DNA from: Euleptes europaea
Taxonomy: Eukaryota; Chordata; Lepidosauria; Squamata; Sphaerodactylidae
DNA length: 64,000 bases
Assembly (NCBI RefSeq): GCF_029931775.1
Contig: NC_079320.1
Span: 50,609,521 to 50,673,520 of the forward strand
Direction: 5' to 3'
The position numbers and the translations under genes are program-made. Positions 1 to 13,700 of the stretch are shown piece after piece (the first letter of the stretch is position 1; each line of letters opens with the position of its first letter). Under the pieces are notes generated by a model that worked only from the letters and a program-made list of their open reading frames with translations, did not search any database and was not told where the DNA came from.

Positions 1-1100
1 CAACATACATAAACCTCCCACACACACACACACATTTTTTCTCCACCTGAAATGATACCGGGGGCACTACTTGTCCTCAGTATATCACAGCCCCCAATGT
101 GGCAAACAGTGCTCACAGAAGCTGTTTCAAGTCAGGAAAATTACACCAGAGAAGTTGATGCTTCCTTGTCCTGTGACCCCTATTGAAATCATCCCCTGCA
201 TGCCTGGGAACCAAGTACCAAACATGGAACCTGCAATGCATATCAGATTGCAAGGATCTGGGGAGGATGCAAAGAAACAGTAACATAGTTAGGCCCCACT
301 CCCATGCTATAGGAACTGCTGGCTTAGATTCTATCCCTGTTTTAAGTAATACCTCTGTTCTGGGCACAATGGCCATAAGAGAGCCTACTGATAAAGTGGC
401 AAGGTATCTCTACAAACTTGGAAGGAATACTGAGAATCTGAATAGAGTGAAATTAGAAACAAAGTATTTGGGCTGGAGGCCTGCTTCCTCTGTTGCCACT
501 GGTATGGCAAAGGGCCACCCTGTGATGGGGTGGGGGGGATATGAACCCAAAAATGGAAGTTTGCTGCAACACAACATGACAGAAGATTATCATAGAAGGA
601 AGACATCTAAAATGTAGACAGAAAAGAACGGCATTCTGTGCATGCCTTGAAACACTTTCACTATTGTGACATTGTTTATTTTTGTAGGTTATCCGGGCTG
701 TGTAACCGTGGTCTTGGAATTTTCTTTCCACGGTTACACAGCCCGGATAACCTACAAGAACCAATGAACTCTGACCGTGAAAGCCTTCGACAATATTGTT
801 TATTTTATTTCACAGTTTTAATGTGTTCCAGGGCAGAGTTCAGGGGCTGAACTCTGGCTCTCTGCTTAATCAAAACAGCTCAATAGTATAGTGACTGTTG
901 TGAGAGCCAGGTACCAGAACTTTTAGGGCGTAGAATATGAAGAAAGGGAAGTCACAAACATGCATATATTTATAGGACAATGAATCAATATCCTGCCCAG
1001 CAACAAGCTAGTCCCTGGCTGTCCTAATACACCAATACATCTTCCAGAAAGGAAGAGATTATTGCAAAATTGCCAAATCAGTGGATCTTCCATAGTCAGG
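1..1100. other. Upstream region of KLHL2, no gene seen
   Basis: No coding exon or RNA gene is visible. The stretch begins with a short CA-rich tract near 20-35 and holds a small hairpin (682-757, listed separately). Open frames here are short, overlap on both strands and match nothing I recognise. Confidence 0.6.
682..795 (-). repeat. Snap-back remnant of a Penelope-like element
   Basis: A perfect 30-bp inverted repeat (682-711 and 728-757) flanks a 16-base loop. The right arm continues to about 795 with sequence that recurs at 54530-54570 (reverse complement) in the large inverted element downstream. The arm contains the motif CACGGTTACACAGCCCGG. Assignment to a Penelope-like family rests on the motifs of the longer copy, so it is an inference. 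Confidence 0.5.
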
Positions 1101-1760
1101 GGAAGTCTACCCTGCTGTCTCAGATCGGGTCCCGCCCCCTAAATTTTCCAGACGGGCGAGCCGATCTTCCCTCCCCCGACGCCCCCCTCTCCCCCTGTGC
1201 AGGAAGCACCCCCAACTCCAGCTGCCGCGCTTGCTGACGGCCCCCGCGCACGCCGGGTGGGCCACGCAGGGGCGAGGGGGCGCGCGCAGGAGCACTCCTC
1301 CTCCTCCTCCCCCCCGCAGTTGCGTGCTGACATCACCCTCCTCCTCGCCTTCCTCCGGCTGCACGAGAGAAGCGGCTTCGGTCCGCCTGCCTGCACCCCG
1401 GAAGCGGCGGGCTGAGGCTGGTGGTAGCGCGTGGCTATCGGCGGCAGGAGCAGCGTCCGGAGCAGCGTCCGGCGGTGGCGCGCGCGTGGAGCTCGTCGCC
1501 GGCCGGAGCGGGGAGGCCGGGCGCGTCCGGCCGGGCGAGTGGTGCCTCGCGGGGCGTTCTGCCGGCGGAGTCGCAGCGTTCGCGGCTGGAATGGTGCTGG
1601 CGCCGGCGTTCGGTGCCGGCGTTCTACGGAGGGAGCAGCCCGAGCGCAGGAGCCGCGATGGAGATGCTGCTGCTGCAGCCGTTGGGGTGAGCGCCGGCCG
1701 AGGGGGCGGGTTCAGGCAGGCCTCCAGTCCACAGGCGGCGGTGGCTCCCGCGCCTCTGAG
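1100..1760 (+). promoter_or_regulatory. KLHL2: CpG-rich promoter region of KLHL2
   Basis: A sharp rise in G+C and CpG density begins near 1120 and ends near 1760, against AT-rich flanks. It encloses the first coding exon (1658-1686). No clear TATA box is seen, as is usual for a housekeeping-type CpG island promoter. The transcription start is not determined. The long open frames through this region on both strands are side effects of high G+C. Confidence 0.75.
1658..1686 (+). CDS. KLHL2: KLHL2 exon 1 (start codon)
   Basis: Encodes residues 1-9 (MEMLLLQPL) and two bases of codon 10, then donor GTGAGC. The join to exon 2 gives Gly10 followed by CTKLCHQKP, which aligns with the human start METPPLPPACTKQGHQKP. 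The start is chosen because it lies in the CpG island, has GCCGCG before the ATG and is in phase. This is the least conserved exon. Confidence 0.8.
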
Positions 1761-4700
1761 CATGTGCAGGCTGCCCATCTACGCAGGGCCGGTGCCAGTC
1801 TTTTTTTTTTTTGGGTGCGCCCTAGGCAAGGCTAGCTACTTGTGCCCCCCCCCCCCGCAATTGCGAACCAATTTTCAAAAACAGATGTCTTGTAAGGAAA
1901 AAATTGAAAGCCTGGTGCATTCCGACAAAACTTTTCATAAGACGTTACAATGAATTATTTTCCATTGTACTGTTGTAGTACTTAAAATAAAAATGGTCAG
2001 TTGCCTTCCCCCCCCCCCCAAGAAACTAATCTGTTTAAAACTGTTCCCCTCAGGACAGTCCGGCACCCCTCTGAGGTCTGCTCCCTAGGCGACCGCCTAG
2101 TTCGCCTTAATGGTAGCGCTGGGCCTGCATATATGCACTGGAAGGGCTGCTCCTGAGTTCTGTAGTGACTCACTAAAGGTTGAAGTGCACTCTGTATGTG
2201 GTCAGAGGTGCTGTTGTACTAGGACAGACTTCTGGGTTTTCCAGACAGCTTCTGGAGTTGATCCTTGCCCTGTATTGTCTGTAGTTTACAGTTGTAATGC
2301 TAGGTGTGGTGGCGTCTTCCTCTTTGTATGGTTTTTTTTCCTCCCTTGATCGCAATCCATACGTGTGCCCTGTTCTTGAACAGGCTTTGTCAGTTGTAAA
2401 GTCACCCATGGGACAGGTTGGCAAGAGGTGAGCATCAAAGAGCGGGCGTTAATTCATTCATTGTATTCTGTTGATTACTTATCTTCTGAGCATGGCTGGA
2501 CTAACTAATAATATAGTCATCTTCTACTGTCAGTGTGTGCTCAGTGCTGCATAATGTGCAGAAAGGAAGATCTTGGCCTGTTAGAGTTACAGCCTGATTT
2601 CACATAAACATTTTCACTTTATAATATGGAATAACTCTCATCCCTGCCCCAAACTTCACTTAATAAGCATGTAGGGAAATGAATGTTTTCTGTTAACGTC
2701 TTTCTAGCAAGAATGCCAGGTTGGCAGCTGAAGAATTACTCCAGGGTACTCAATCTGTATTATGTGATTTGAGTTTGTACCTTACATCCGTATTGGACTG
2801 AGGTGCTGGAAGAGATAGGGATTGCTTGCCTCTAGTTGAGGTCTTGCATGTCTTCCCTTTTGCTCTTTCCAGGCTCACTTGTGAATAGTTGGGGAGCGCT
2901 GGGAAAGCTAAATGCTTGACAGATTCTAGCAGACAAAAACATGAATTTTCAAATGCAAATGTAAAAAAGAAAGGCACATGGCAGGCGAGTTCTGTTAGCT
3001 AGGATTCTCAGCCTCATGGACATTTTCAAAACCGGGTATTCTGCCTCTTCTTTGAGAGTATGCTTTGGAGGATATCTGCTACTTTTCTTAGGTGTTAGGC
3101 CCAGCCTTTAGGGGAAAATACAGCTTGGGGGGGGGTTTTTGCGGTTTTCTCAGTGATGTGGAGAGAAGCAATTTGAGAGGGAGCTGGGATGAGGTGGGGG
3201 ATGCAGCATGCATGCACCTCCATGATTTCAGGGTGTGTGTGGAGACAACTGGAGAACAACATATAAGCAACTAAGTTCAGTTGTTAAGATTGGCTGTTCC
3301 ACGTAATAAATGTTGCTTCAAGTAATGGCCCTGCTGGGGAAAAGAGGTGGTAGGTAATAATAAAACTCCATAGGGTGAAGAATCATATGACTTGTCCACC
3401 CCGGGGCATGTTAAAATTTCTCTAGAGTCCTTTCTGTGGTAGTTAGGAAGACGTGGTATATTGGAACATGTTCAAGAATTGAGCACAGTGACCAGAGGGA
3501 AAGCTGCCCCCCTTTGCTTGTTGATCAGTATCTTCTATGAAGGACAGCTTTGTAATATGGACTGGTACATGATGGGAAATGCTTAAATATGCATGTGTTC
3601 ATGTCCCATGAGTTGAGGCTTCTAAAACAATTACCAAGCTCAAAGCAGAAACAAAGAGGTATACATGTTACTAGATATATATGTACTTCTAAACTTTGCA
3701 GGCCTTGCCCGTTCCAAATCTCCAAGCTGCGTAGTTAGCGGTTACCCTGTCTAAAGATTTTAAAAATGGCAGCAGCTATCTTCCACTGCCCTTGTTTCCT
3801 CAGAACCAAATATCACGGTGGTGAGGGAGATAGGTTAGTACTGGTGATTGCCTTTATAACCATCAAGTTTCAGAAAAACTGCCCAACAACTTATTTCTCA
3901 GGCTCGATTCCTAGAATAGCAAACACAAGAGGAACATTAACGATCTGAGAAATGAAGTTGTGGTGGAAGCTGGAGTGTGTTATGGAAGGAGATAGTGTTA
4001 TCTGGCAGTCCCTGTCATGAGCTGTGAAAGGTATGAAATTGGAGGTGGCAGCTGTTCAACAGATGCCGTTCTTTGGTATTTGACTAATGTACTGCCTGCA
4101 TGCCTACAGAATGCTCTTTTCTTTCAAATCCCCCTTGCCACATTTAGGTTTAGGTAGATGAAATATGCTGCTTGGGGTCCGCCGTCTGCATCTGGACATT
4201 GTGATGCCCATTTTGCTTAGAAAGCCATTATTTAACAGTTAATCAGCAGAAGTTAAAGGGCAGCATGTGCTGAGGATCCTGTGGTCTTATCCCCCCGCAT
4301 CAGTAGAATGATGGAAAACAAGGTGTTGGATGTGCATTTAGAAGTGGAAGTGAGGAAAGTGATGGCAAGCTGGACACAGACTTTTATCATTAGGCGTTGT
4401 TTTTAGGGTGCCTGGTAGAACTGCACCACAGTCTACCCGATAAGGGCAAGCCTAAAAAGCATAAGAAGGGAGAAAGAAGCTAGATTTCAAGCAATGGAAG
4501 AACACAACAAAGTTGGTAACATAGACAGGCTGTTTCCTTGGAAAGAGCCAGTATGAATGATGAGTGTGATGTGTAGGAAATAATGCCTAATAAAACTGGC
4601 TGCTATTTCCTTTCCCTTTATCAATTTGATCCACATGTTGCTCCTTCTATTTATCTGTATTCATTGTATCTGTATTCATTTTGTCAAAGATGCTTTCAGC

Positions 4701-7700
4701 TTATTTTGCAGTCAGCCTTACTGTTGATACTGACACATTTCCACAGCAGCTGGTGGGTCTGATCCAACCGCATTTCTCAGTTCTTCTTTTACTGCAGCCT
4801 CCCACCCCACATCACTTCAGGTCCCATCTTCCCCAGCCTAATTTTTTGTATTAGATTAAAGAGGATCCCTCCGTTCTTTCTCACCAGCAGAAAAGCTGGC
4901 TAGATCCAATTTACCAGCTTAAATTTGTGGCCAGTTCCTGGGGTCACCTCCTGCCCCTCCCAAAAAAATTATTTTTCTTTGAAATGTAATGACTTTAAGA
5001 AAATATAACTTCTTTGTAACTCCCCATCTTGAGTGAGGAGGAGGGATGGAATGAATGGCTATGAAATCGTATACTAGCACGGTAACTTTTTTCAGTTATG
5101 ATCAACCACATGTAAGGGGGGATTGCACATGGCCCGATCCTTTTCAACACACACAGTTGCCACAAATAGTGAAGCACATGTATATTCTAGCTGCAGTACA
5201 TGGGAATGAGTACCCTCAAATCTGGGTTTTCCAGCCATATGTACCAAAGAAGGAAAATTTGCATGTTGCGATGTTAACACAACATGGTAACCCCATGTTA
5301 GCGGGAGGATCATGCTGTGCATGGTATTCTCTTATGTGTGGTTAATTGTAACAACTGAAAAGGGCTAGTGATGGGCATGCTTTAGCTATAGCAATTATGA
5401 ACAAATGCAGGTTGGTCTAGGACTAGGTTGCACTTCTGGCTAAAAACTGTGTCTTAAGTTAAATGTTTCCATGCTGTGTCTGTGTTTCAAGAGAACATCC
5501 ATCAGTATGGTCCCCTCTAATTGGTACTGTTATTTTGATCTCCTACAAGTACTTTAATTAGCCGTAAGATCTTTCGGGCCTGTCCATGGGTAAATCAATA
5601 TTGCTTCTGTGTCTTTTGTTTTGTGTTGTGTCAGAGGTTAGGGAATAATCTCAGTAAAGCTTTGAAAGTACACTTTGCTCAGCTTAATTTCTTGCAGCAG
5701 TCCATGTTATAGAATTATAAGAATTGAACTGTATGCCTGTGTTGGTGGTGATAAGATCTCAAATGGGCAATTACTGAATGAGCCTTTCTTATTTGCAGAT
5801 GTACCAAGCTGTGCCATCAGAAGCCTCTGGATTTGAAAGATGATAATACTGAAAAGCACTGTCCTGTTACAGTGAACCCCTGGCATATGAAGAAAGCTTT
5901 CAAAGTTATGAATGAATTAAGAAGGTAATACTTAATCCTTCCTAAACAGGTTGTGTGGATACTGGCTTTTGAAAAGCTTGTGCAAGAGACAGAATCTACA
6001 TTCTATCAAATCTAGGCTATTGTCCTACTTGAAACTAAATTCCATTGGATCTGAAAGTTATAAGACAAGCAAGGACCTGGAGAATCTCTTCTACTTATAA
6101 AGTGCTATTTTTCCCTTGAAAGAAACTTGCTGTAAAACCATGCATGTGGAAGCTTGAGAAGCATCTAGTGTAGTGATGGCGAACCTTTTAGAGACCAGGT
6201 GCCCAAACTGCAACCCAAAACCCACTTATTTATCGCAAAGTGCCAACATGGCAATTTAACCTGAATACTGAGGTTTTAGTTTAGAAAAAAACAACTCATA
6301 CATTAACATCCTGACTAGCGGAGTCGCTCTGCACAGGATCACACGGCCGGATGGTATCCGGGGGGCGCGCCCCTCACCTTATAGAGCGCGTAGTGCAGGT
6401 ACAGGTAAGGGGTGCGTCACTGGAAGTCGCGCAGGGTCTCGGACGGTGGGTAGCGGAGCTGGAAGATGGGCAGGCCGCACTTGCAGCGCCGCAGGCAGGA
6501 GGCGCACCACAGGATGCGCCGGAAGACCTCCAACTCAGCCATCCCCTTGTCTGGAGCGGCACCGGGGCCCGGCTCTCCAAAGGTCAGCTCCCCGAGCCAG
6601 GGCTCCCCCGGCGCCTCGCCGCCGCACTCCTGGGGGCAGTGAGCCTCACTGTCGCAGGCTGGCCTCCAGGGCTTGGACGCTCTCCTTCCAGCCCTCGCCC
6701 TCGTACTGCTTCGGTGTGTAGGCATAGGCGTGCGGCAGCAGCTCGGCCACTGGGAAGCCGCGGAAGCTGTACTTCTCGTACTGCGAGCCAGCCAGCAGCA
6801 GCAGTAGCCCCCGGATTCGCCACTCCATGCCCGCCGCCGCCTGCTGCTGCTGCTCCGGAGCCGCTCGGCCGCTTGGAGGCCCATCGGGAGGCTCCGGGAA
6901 GCAGGGGGGAAAGGAAGGCGGAATGCAGGCCCGGGCGGATCATGCAGGGTCTTAGCGCAGCTAGCGGGCGAAGGGAGGGACCAAATGGCCAAAACGCATG
7001 GGAGGTTTTGCCTTGGATTTGCAACTCTCTATATCTGCTGGGGTGACGGCGCGCGTGCCCACAGAGAGGGCTTTGCATGCCCCCTCTGGCACGCGTGCCA
7101 TAGGTTCGCCACCGCTGATCTAGAGAAACACTCCTGTCTTTGAACTACGTGCGTTAGTGAAAGGCCCATGTCTTCAAATGTGGATTGCTATCAAATACTT
7201 GTACAACTAAATGGTGGTGTAGGGAGATTTCATACAGAAAAGCAGTTGGCAGAAGTGGAGTGCTGAATGCGTCTTCTGTTTTCTCTGGCCCTCTCTTCTT
7301 TCAGATTGTTTCAGATTGCTTTTCCTTTGCTGTGCTTCGCCATGGAGCTCACTGATCTTGGGCCGTTCACACTCTCGATTTAAACGTGAGTGTGGGGTTG
7401 TTGTGAGAACTACCAAGAGCACTGCTCTGAGCTCTTTTGAGGAAGGGTTCAGCACTGCCTTCTACTGTTCTTCCACTTACTTATATTGATTTGGAAAACA
7501 TCTGGTTCTTTTTTTCAAGAAGGTGTTCTGAACTCCACATGAAATTGCCCCCATTCTGTGGTCACCCAGTGGTTTGCTGTCTTCGGGAGTGGTCCCCCCT
7601 GTCTTTGTTCTAGGACTGGAATTGTATACCCTCCGTCTGCGGTGCATGTAATAATAGAAAGTGATTTTTGGAGGTGACGTTATGAGGTATGGAAACCCTT

Positions 7701-10700
7701 GTTGGTGCATTCGATACCTTTGATATATCTCAGAGTTGGCTGACTGCCTGAAGAACTATTGTCTTATGTGGAGTTTCTTATAAAGTAGGGTGTATGTGTT
7801 GTAGGTAAGGGGTTAATTCTGATGGAAACCACTAATTAAGCATCACTGGTTATTTTGTACATAGACTGCTTACAGCGTGTAGCCTTCCAGGCCTTCTCTC
7901 AGCAAAATTAAGTGACATAGTGTTCTGTTCTGCATTATTTGACCCTATTCATCTAGATATCTCTTACGGTTAAGTCTTGAGGGAAACTCGGTACACTTCA
8001 GTGGCCTCTTTAAATGCATTGCAATAAACTGCATGTTTACTACTACAATTTTTAGGCATAAGTAATTGAATCTTGGTGGCTTATCTTTGTTTAAATAGAG
8101 TGGTAATTTTGATTCATTGATACTCATCTATGTTGTATGTGATTATGCTGTTTGTCTTACAATTTCCTCTGTAATGCTTGCGGCTGTGAACATACTTGGA
8201 GAACTGATTTCTCTTGCTTCAAATGACGCTATGCAAACTAGCACTGCGTAAATTGTGGAGGGGAATGGTTGAGGCTGTGGGAGTATGCATGGTCCTGTTT
8301 CAGCGCCCAGTGCATTGAACTTGTGTTTGGGAAATTCAAGTTCAAGACCCACTTCTGCCTTTAACTCATTGTGACCTTGGGTGACTTGCTGTCTATCTGC
8401 TTTGGTTCTCCAGTGACCTGTCTTGGAACCCATATGTGCATTATGAGGTTGGATAGGCCATTTGAGACAATGTGGGTGCTTTGAAAGCCAAGGGAGCAAG
8501 GTGTTTTCTTTTGCACCCATCACGATGTCTTAGCTGTGCAGTATAAAGCAGAGTTAGAACTTTCTAAATCCATTAAATCAACGGACATAGAAGAGGGCAG
8601 CTCTGCTCAGGACAGGAATGCGCCGAAGTCTCTTGCATGCTGAGGGTTCGTTTTTGTATGAACAGAAGTGCTGTGTGTGTGTCTCTGTGTACATAAACCA
8701 TACATTTTATGGAAAAGAGCCATAGAAACAGTTGGTTGGATCCCACGGATTTGTTTTTCTAACTTCTGGCAAAAGACTGTTCTGATCTGTGGGATCCAAC
8801 CCTGTGAGATTTTGGCTGTGCATCTTTAATAGCAAATTGTTTGCCAAGATACCACAGGTGCCTCTTGGATGATAACGCCTTTCAGTGTTTTATCTTTAAA
8901 TCTGGAAAGATGTTTGAGTACTTGGGAGTTGTTATTTTGATTCTACAGTTATAATTTTTGGGGTTCAAAATTCATTGCTCTTAAGGAGTCAGCCTGTCTT
9001 GGAGGGCATTACACTCCTCCTGCAGGTGACAGGTTTGTAGCTTGAGGATGCTACTGCATTCCCGCTTTCAGTTGTCATGCTCTGTGGCACAAAGTGCCTT
9101 TTATCATCATCAGCATCACAGTGATCCGTATACTGATCACATTCAAGTTAGATAACTGTAATGTACTCTTTGTGACTTTTAGAAGGGTCTGGAAATGTCA
9201 GCTGGGCCAAAATGTAGAAGTCAGGCTGCTGTCAGAGGCAGGATGCAGGAATTGTATCCCCCTTCTCCAGAAAAATCTGCGCTGGCTGCCTATCTGTTTC
9301 CAGGTACAATTGAAAGTGCTGGTTCTTAGCAATAAGGTCCTAAGCAGCTTGGGGCCCTGGTACTTGAAAGAATGTTTCCTCCTGTATAGTACAATCTGCC
9401 AGTTAAGATCTTTCTTGCGGGCCCTGCTGCCTGTGCCTCTGCCTTCAGAGGTGAGGTAGGTGAGTATCATTTGTGAGTTTAAGACCAGGAAAGGTACACT
9501 TGACTACAGATATGAAAGGCGGGGGGGGGGGGGGCGAGAATAATTTTTTTTGCAGGAAATTCCCCCCTCTGGACTCTTATTCATGTTCTTTCCATCAGCA
9601 AAATTGGGAAACTGTGGAACACTGAAAAAACCTCTTATGAAACATTTTTTTCTTTTAGAATGAATTAAATGCTTCTTAAAACAAGGTTTTTCTCACTCAA
9701 AATGTATGGCATGAAAAGTTAGAGAAGATTTTCCATTTTCCCTTTGGAAAATTTTGGTGAATTTTTTTAAAAGCCACTCTCCCCCCCCCTTTGGGTTTGA
9801 ATAAAATGAAAGACAAGTTTTTAGCTTGAACTATGTAGCATATGTTGCATACAAATTTCAGTCTACAGCATTAGATGATTGTCTATGTATACTATGCACA
9901 TATACATAACTTAGAATTTTTTATTTAAATGTAAAGTAGCTTTGGCAACAAACTATAACGTATAATAATATATTATTAAACAGTTCAGTGTTTTCAGCGT
10001 TATAAAGTTATAAAGTGTAACTTGATGTCCACCTATATAAAACAGTCCAATTTTGTATGCTAAGTTATAAATGATGCGTTTTATGTTAAATCGGTAAAAG
10101 AAGTTTAGGTTTGATAGGAACGTAAGTATTGCATATACTTCAGTTTCCCCCAGAATTTCTGGGGGGGGGGGTTGTGTAAAGAAATAACTTTGCATGAGAG
10201 ATCCAGCAAAGACTGGAAATGAATTTCCAGGAGGAGCCCAAGTTCTTAGGGAACAAATAATGCTCAATAAAACTAGGATCAAGTACAGGCTCAGTAATGT
10301 CACTGTATTGGGGACAAGGGGAACAGTAGACATCTTATGGTGCAACCTTCAGCAGAGTTACATCTTTCTAAGCCCATTAACTTCAACAGACTCTGCCTGG
10401 AATTGCATTGTTGATCTGCTTACATGCTTTGGCTGTCCTCTGCTTGTTTTAACCAGGCTCAAGATAGGGAAATTCTTTGTTAATGGGCTTTAGCAAAATC
10501 ACTCCCAGACATTAGCCTGTATTAAACTGGATAAGGGCTGTGCTTTTTGAAATATAAAGTGAGCATTCCAAACCTGAAGACTTGAGAAGAATAATTAGTA
10601 CGTTTGCCATCTTGTGGAGTGTTTGTCTCTTTTACAACGTCTGTTTTTCTGCTCTTTCCCTGTGTAGTCAAAACTTGCTGTGTGATGTGACAATAGTAGC

Positions 10701-13700
10701 TGAAGATATGGAAATTGCAGCTCATAGAGTTGTGCTAGCAGCTTGCAGTCCGTACTTCCACGCCATGTTTACAGGTACCCCATTTTTAAATCATTTGTTA
10801 CAGAACTGAAATAAATTTTTTTGAAAGAGACAAGCCATCCCCAGGTTTTTCTTCAATATTAATTTTGGGGCTGGTACATATGATAGTGGGTATTGTTGAA
10901 TGGGAGAGTTGGTATCGATTACGTGAACAATTTGATCTGCGATGGTTCATTCAGGCATGCAAGTTACAACTTAAAATGTTGCTGTCAGTGAAGAAAGCAT
11001 GCCCCCATGAGTTACTAAGATGGAGAAGGTCAAAAGACTATAGCGGGGTGATAAAAAAGTAAGAAAGAAGTATTGAGACACCAGTAACCACGTTTATAGA
11101 CTGACAATGTTATGCTTATCACAGTCATGAAGGACTTAATGCTTTTGGCATGTCATGGCTGGAATACACATTTTACTGTCCTTTGCATAACTTCAGATGG
11201 CAGCTGGACTGTGTGTCTTGCCATAAGTTTCTCATGCCAGCTGGCCTCTTTTTGCTTTGCAAATTTCTAAGGCCAGTTGTCTCCTAGGTCAAGTTCCTTT
11301 TTGTAGACATCACTCTTTAGCATATAAATGTTCAGCTTCTCCTTAGGAAAATATTAACTACCGTATGTTGCTTTAGTTTTCAGTATGTGTGTATTTAGAT
11401 ATTTATACCCTGCTTTTCTCCCCAAGAGGGACCCAAAGTGGCTTACCACCTAGTTCCCCCCTCACTGTATTTTTGAAAGAACAACCCTGCGAGGTAGGTT
11501 ACGCAGAGTGACTGGCCCGAGGTCACCCAGCAAGCTTCCATGACAGAGTGGGGATTCAAACCTGGGTCTTTCACATCCTAGTCTGACATTCTAACCACTG
11601 CACCATACTGGCCGTGCGACTCTCTGAGGAAATATTGCCTTGTGGTTTCTTTTCTCAGTGTTCAATATATTAAGTATTGGCGAAGCTGCTACTGCTGTGA
11701 CTGGCTGAGAGCGTAGCTGGACTATTTTCCTAATGGCTCCAGTCTCCCTTTAACCTGTGGTCACTTATTTTTCTGCTCTGCCTGTGGTGTGCTGTGAGGC
11801 AACGCTCAGTTGATTTTACAGGCAGAAGTGTCGCAGCTTGAGGTGAACATGGGTTCTCAGATAGAAATGAAGTGTGGGGAATTAGGCGCCAGCTGAGGAG
11901 CAGTGGGATGTCTGAGAAGCAGTGAACTACTGGAGTGGGTTACCAGCATTTCTGTTGCTCTAGTAATCCTGGCATCTTGCTGGCACTTGAGTGTAAGGAT
12001 AAGATAGGTAGCTACTATCTCTGCCTTGCAATGTGTTGGAAAGACTGGGTATGGGGGATTCCCCCCCCCCCCACTTTGCTCTAAACAAAGCCCTACACAT
12101 CAGACAACCTTCTGTAATCTGAAAGGTGCTGGCTTTTCTGCTGCTGGGGAATTGTTCTGAATCCTCTTCAGTAAACATGCGTGCTGGCACTGCAGATGGT
12201 CTTCATAATCAGTGTTCCAGCCTCCACAAGCTCGTGCCATGTTTCCCGTCTCTTCTGGATGGAGGTGAAATTGTTTTGAGGGATGATGAGTCAAATGCTG
12301 CTAATATTAATCCTCGTTCGGTGGTGAAATTTTCTAGGACAGTTTCAACTGGCGTTGCTTGAAAATGCGTTAAACTTGCTTGTGCCCTGTTACGGTTGTA
12401 CTTGTGTTCTTAAGAATATGTTTGGTTTGCATCTTTGCTTTTTTGCGATTCGTATCGATGTTACATGTTGAGTTCTGTAATCACTAAGAATTCTAGGTCT
12501 GGAAAAATCCTGGCTGCGTAGGAGTTTGATATTGGCACCCAAATTTTTAAAAAGGTTTAGGCAGTTCGGAGCAGGATTGTAACGAATTTTGACACTTGCT
12601 TTTTTGAATTCAAAGCATCTTTCCAGTCCTGCATGATCCTTATTAGGCAAGCCTGCATTCTTAGAAGTTGCATTCTAATTCACATAGCATTATGTTGTAG
12701 AGTATACTCTCTTGGAGGAAACAGGGGAACTGAAGTTTCATTTGCTATCCAGTAAAAAGCCGCCTGCGATGTATTAAATATGTTGATGTCAGTGTCTCTC
12801 TAAATTAACAGAACTATACAACCATGTATATCGTAGGTGAAATGAGTGAAAGTCAAGCAAAGAGAGTTCGAATAAAGGAAGTGGATGGCTGGACCCTAAA
12901 GATGCTCATTGAATATGTTTACACTGCTGAAATTCAGGTTACAGAAGAAAATGTACAGGTGAGTGGGAGGATTGTCAGCTCATCCTATAATGGTATGCAT
13001 AATGACACAAAAAAACAAGAAAGTGATGTTTTTTTTCTTTTGTGAGGGTAATGAAACTTATTTTTAGTATATTAGTCATAAGAGAGAGTGTCACTTTAAT
13101 AGAATTCACGTGATCTAGCACTTTTTTCACTAGTTCGAAACGGTTGATAACACACAGCTTGCCTTCTGTTTGGTCGTTCTCAGGATTTTTTGCTTGACAC
13201 GTAATAGTTTGAAAGGGTCGTGTGAAACATTGGTGCGGTCAAGGATAAATGGTTATTAATATTTGATCATGCAACACATCTGGGAAGGTTCATAGCCAAA
13301 GGGCAATCTCAAGAAAGAAGCTTGTGTGTGCTGCTCTGACGTCCTTTGTGGAAGGAGAAAATGACTGGTGTCTGCTTAGGGTCTTGTGTGATGCGGTTTC
13401 TGCTGAACAGCCCTCTTGGCCCAAGTTCCAAAACTACTTGAACTCACAAAAAGTGGAGAAGGTGATCTTTGGCTGTTTCTACATGGCAGTTATTTTCTGT
13501 GTAACTCATTCGCAGCAGCCATGGAGCATACTAAGAGCTGTTTCCCCTGCACGTTTCCCCTGCAGACCCTTTAGTTTCCCTGCACCACCAGAGAGCTTCT
13601 TGGGGCTTTTGAAAAAAAATAAATCTGTGGCATTATGGCTATTACGGTGTTTCATTTGTTTTTTGAAGAGCCCTTGTGTATGTGTGGGGGAATGACAACT

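Larger units (their letters stand above)
5925..10667 (+). other. KLHL2: KLHL2 intron 2
   Basis: Contains the gene-capturing hAT (6171-7117), an old SINE near 8300-8440, an L2-like LINE remnant (about 9060-9470) and a run of G (9521-9534). The remaining 7150-8300 and 9540-10660 show nothing I can name. Confidence 0.65.

Noticed and set aside
1107-1953. Long open frames on both strands across the KLHL2 CpG island (up to 240 codons).
   Set aside because: High G+C removes stop codons in all frames. The peptides are low-complexity and unlike any family, and only the short frame from 1658 splices correctly.
6351-7078. The P3H4-like block as a real, expressed P3H4 gene.
   Set aside because: Only exon 1 is present, it is frame-broken with an in-frame stop, and it lies between hAT ends with a target duplication.
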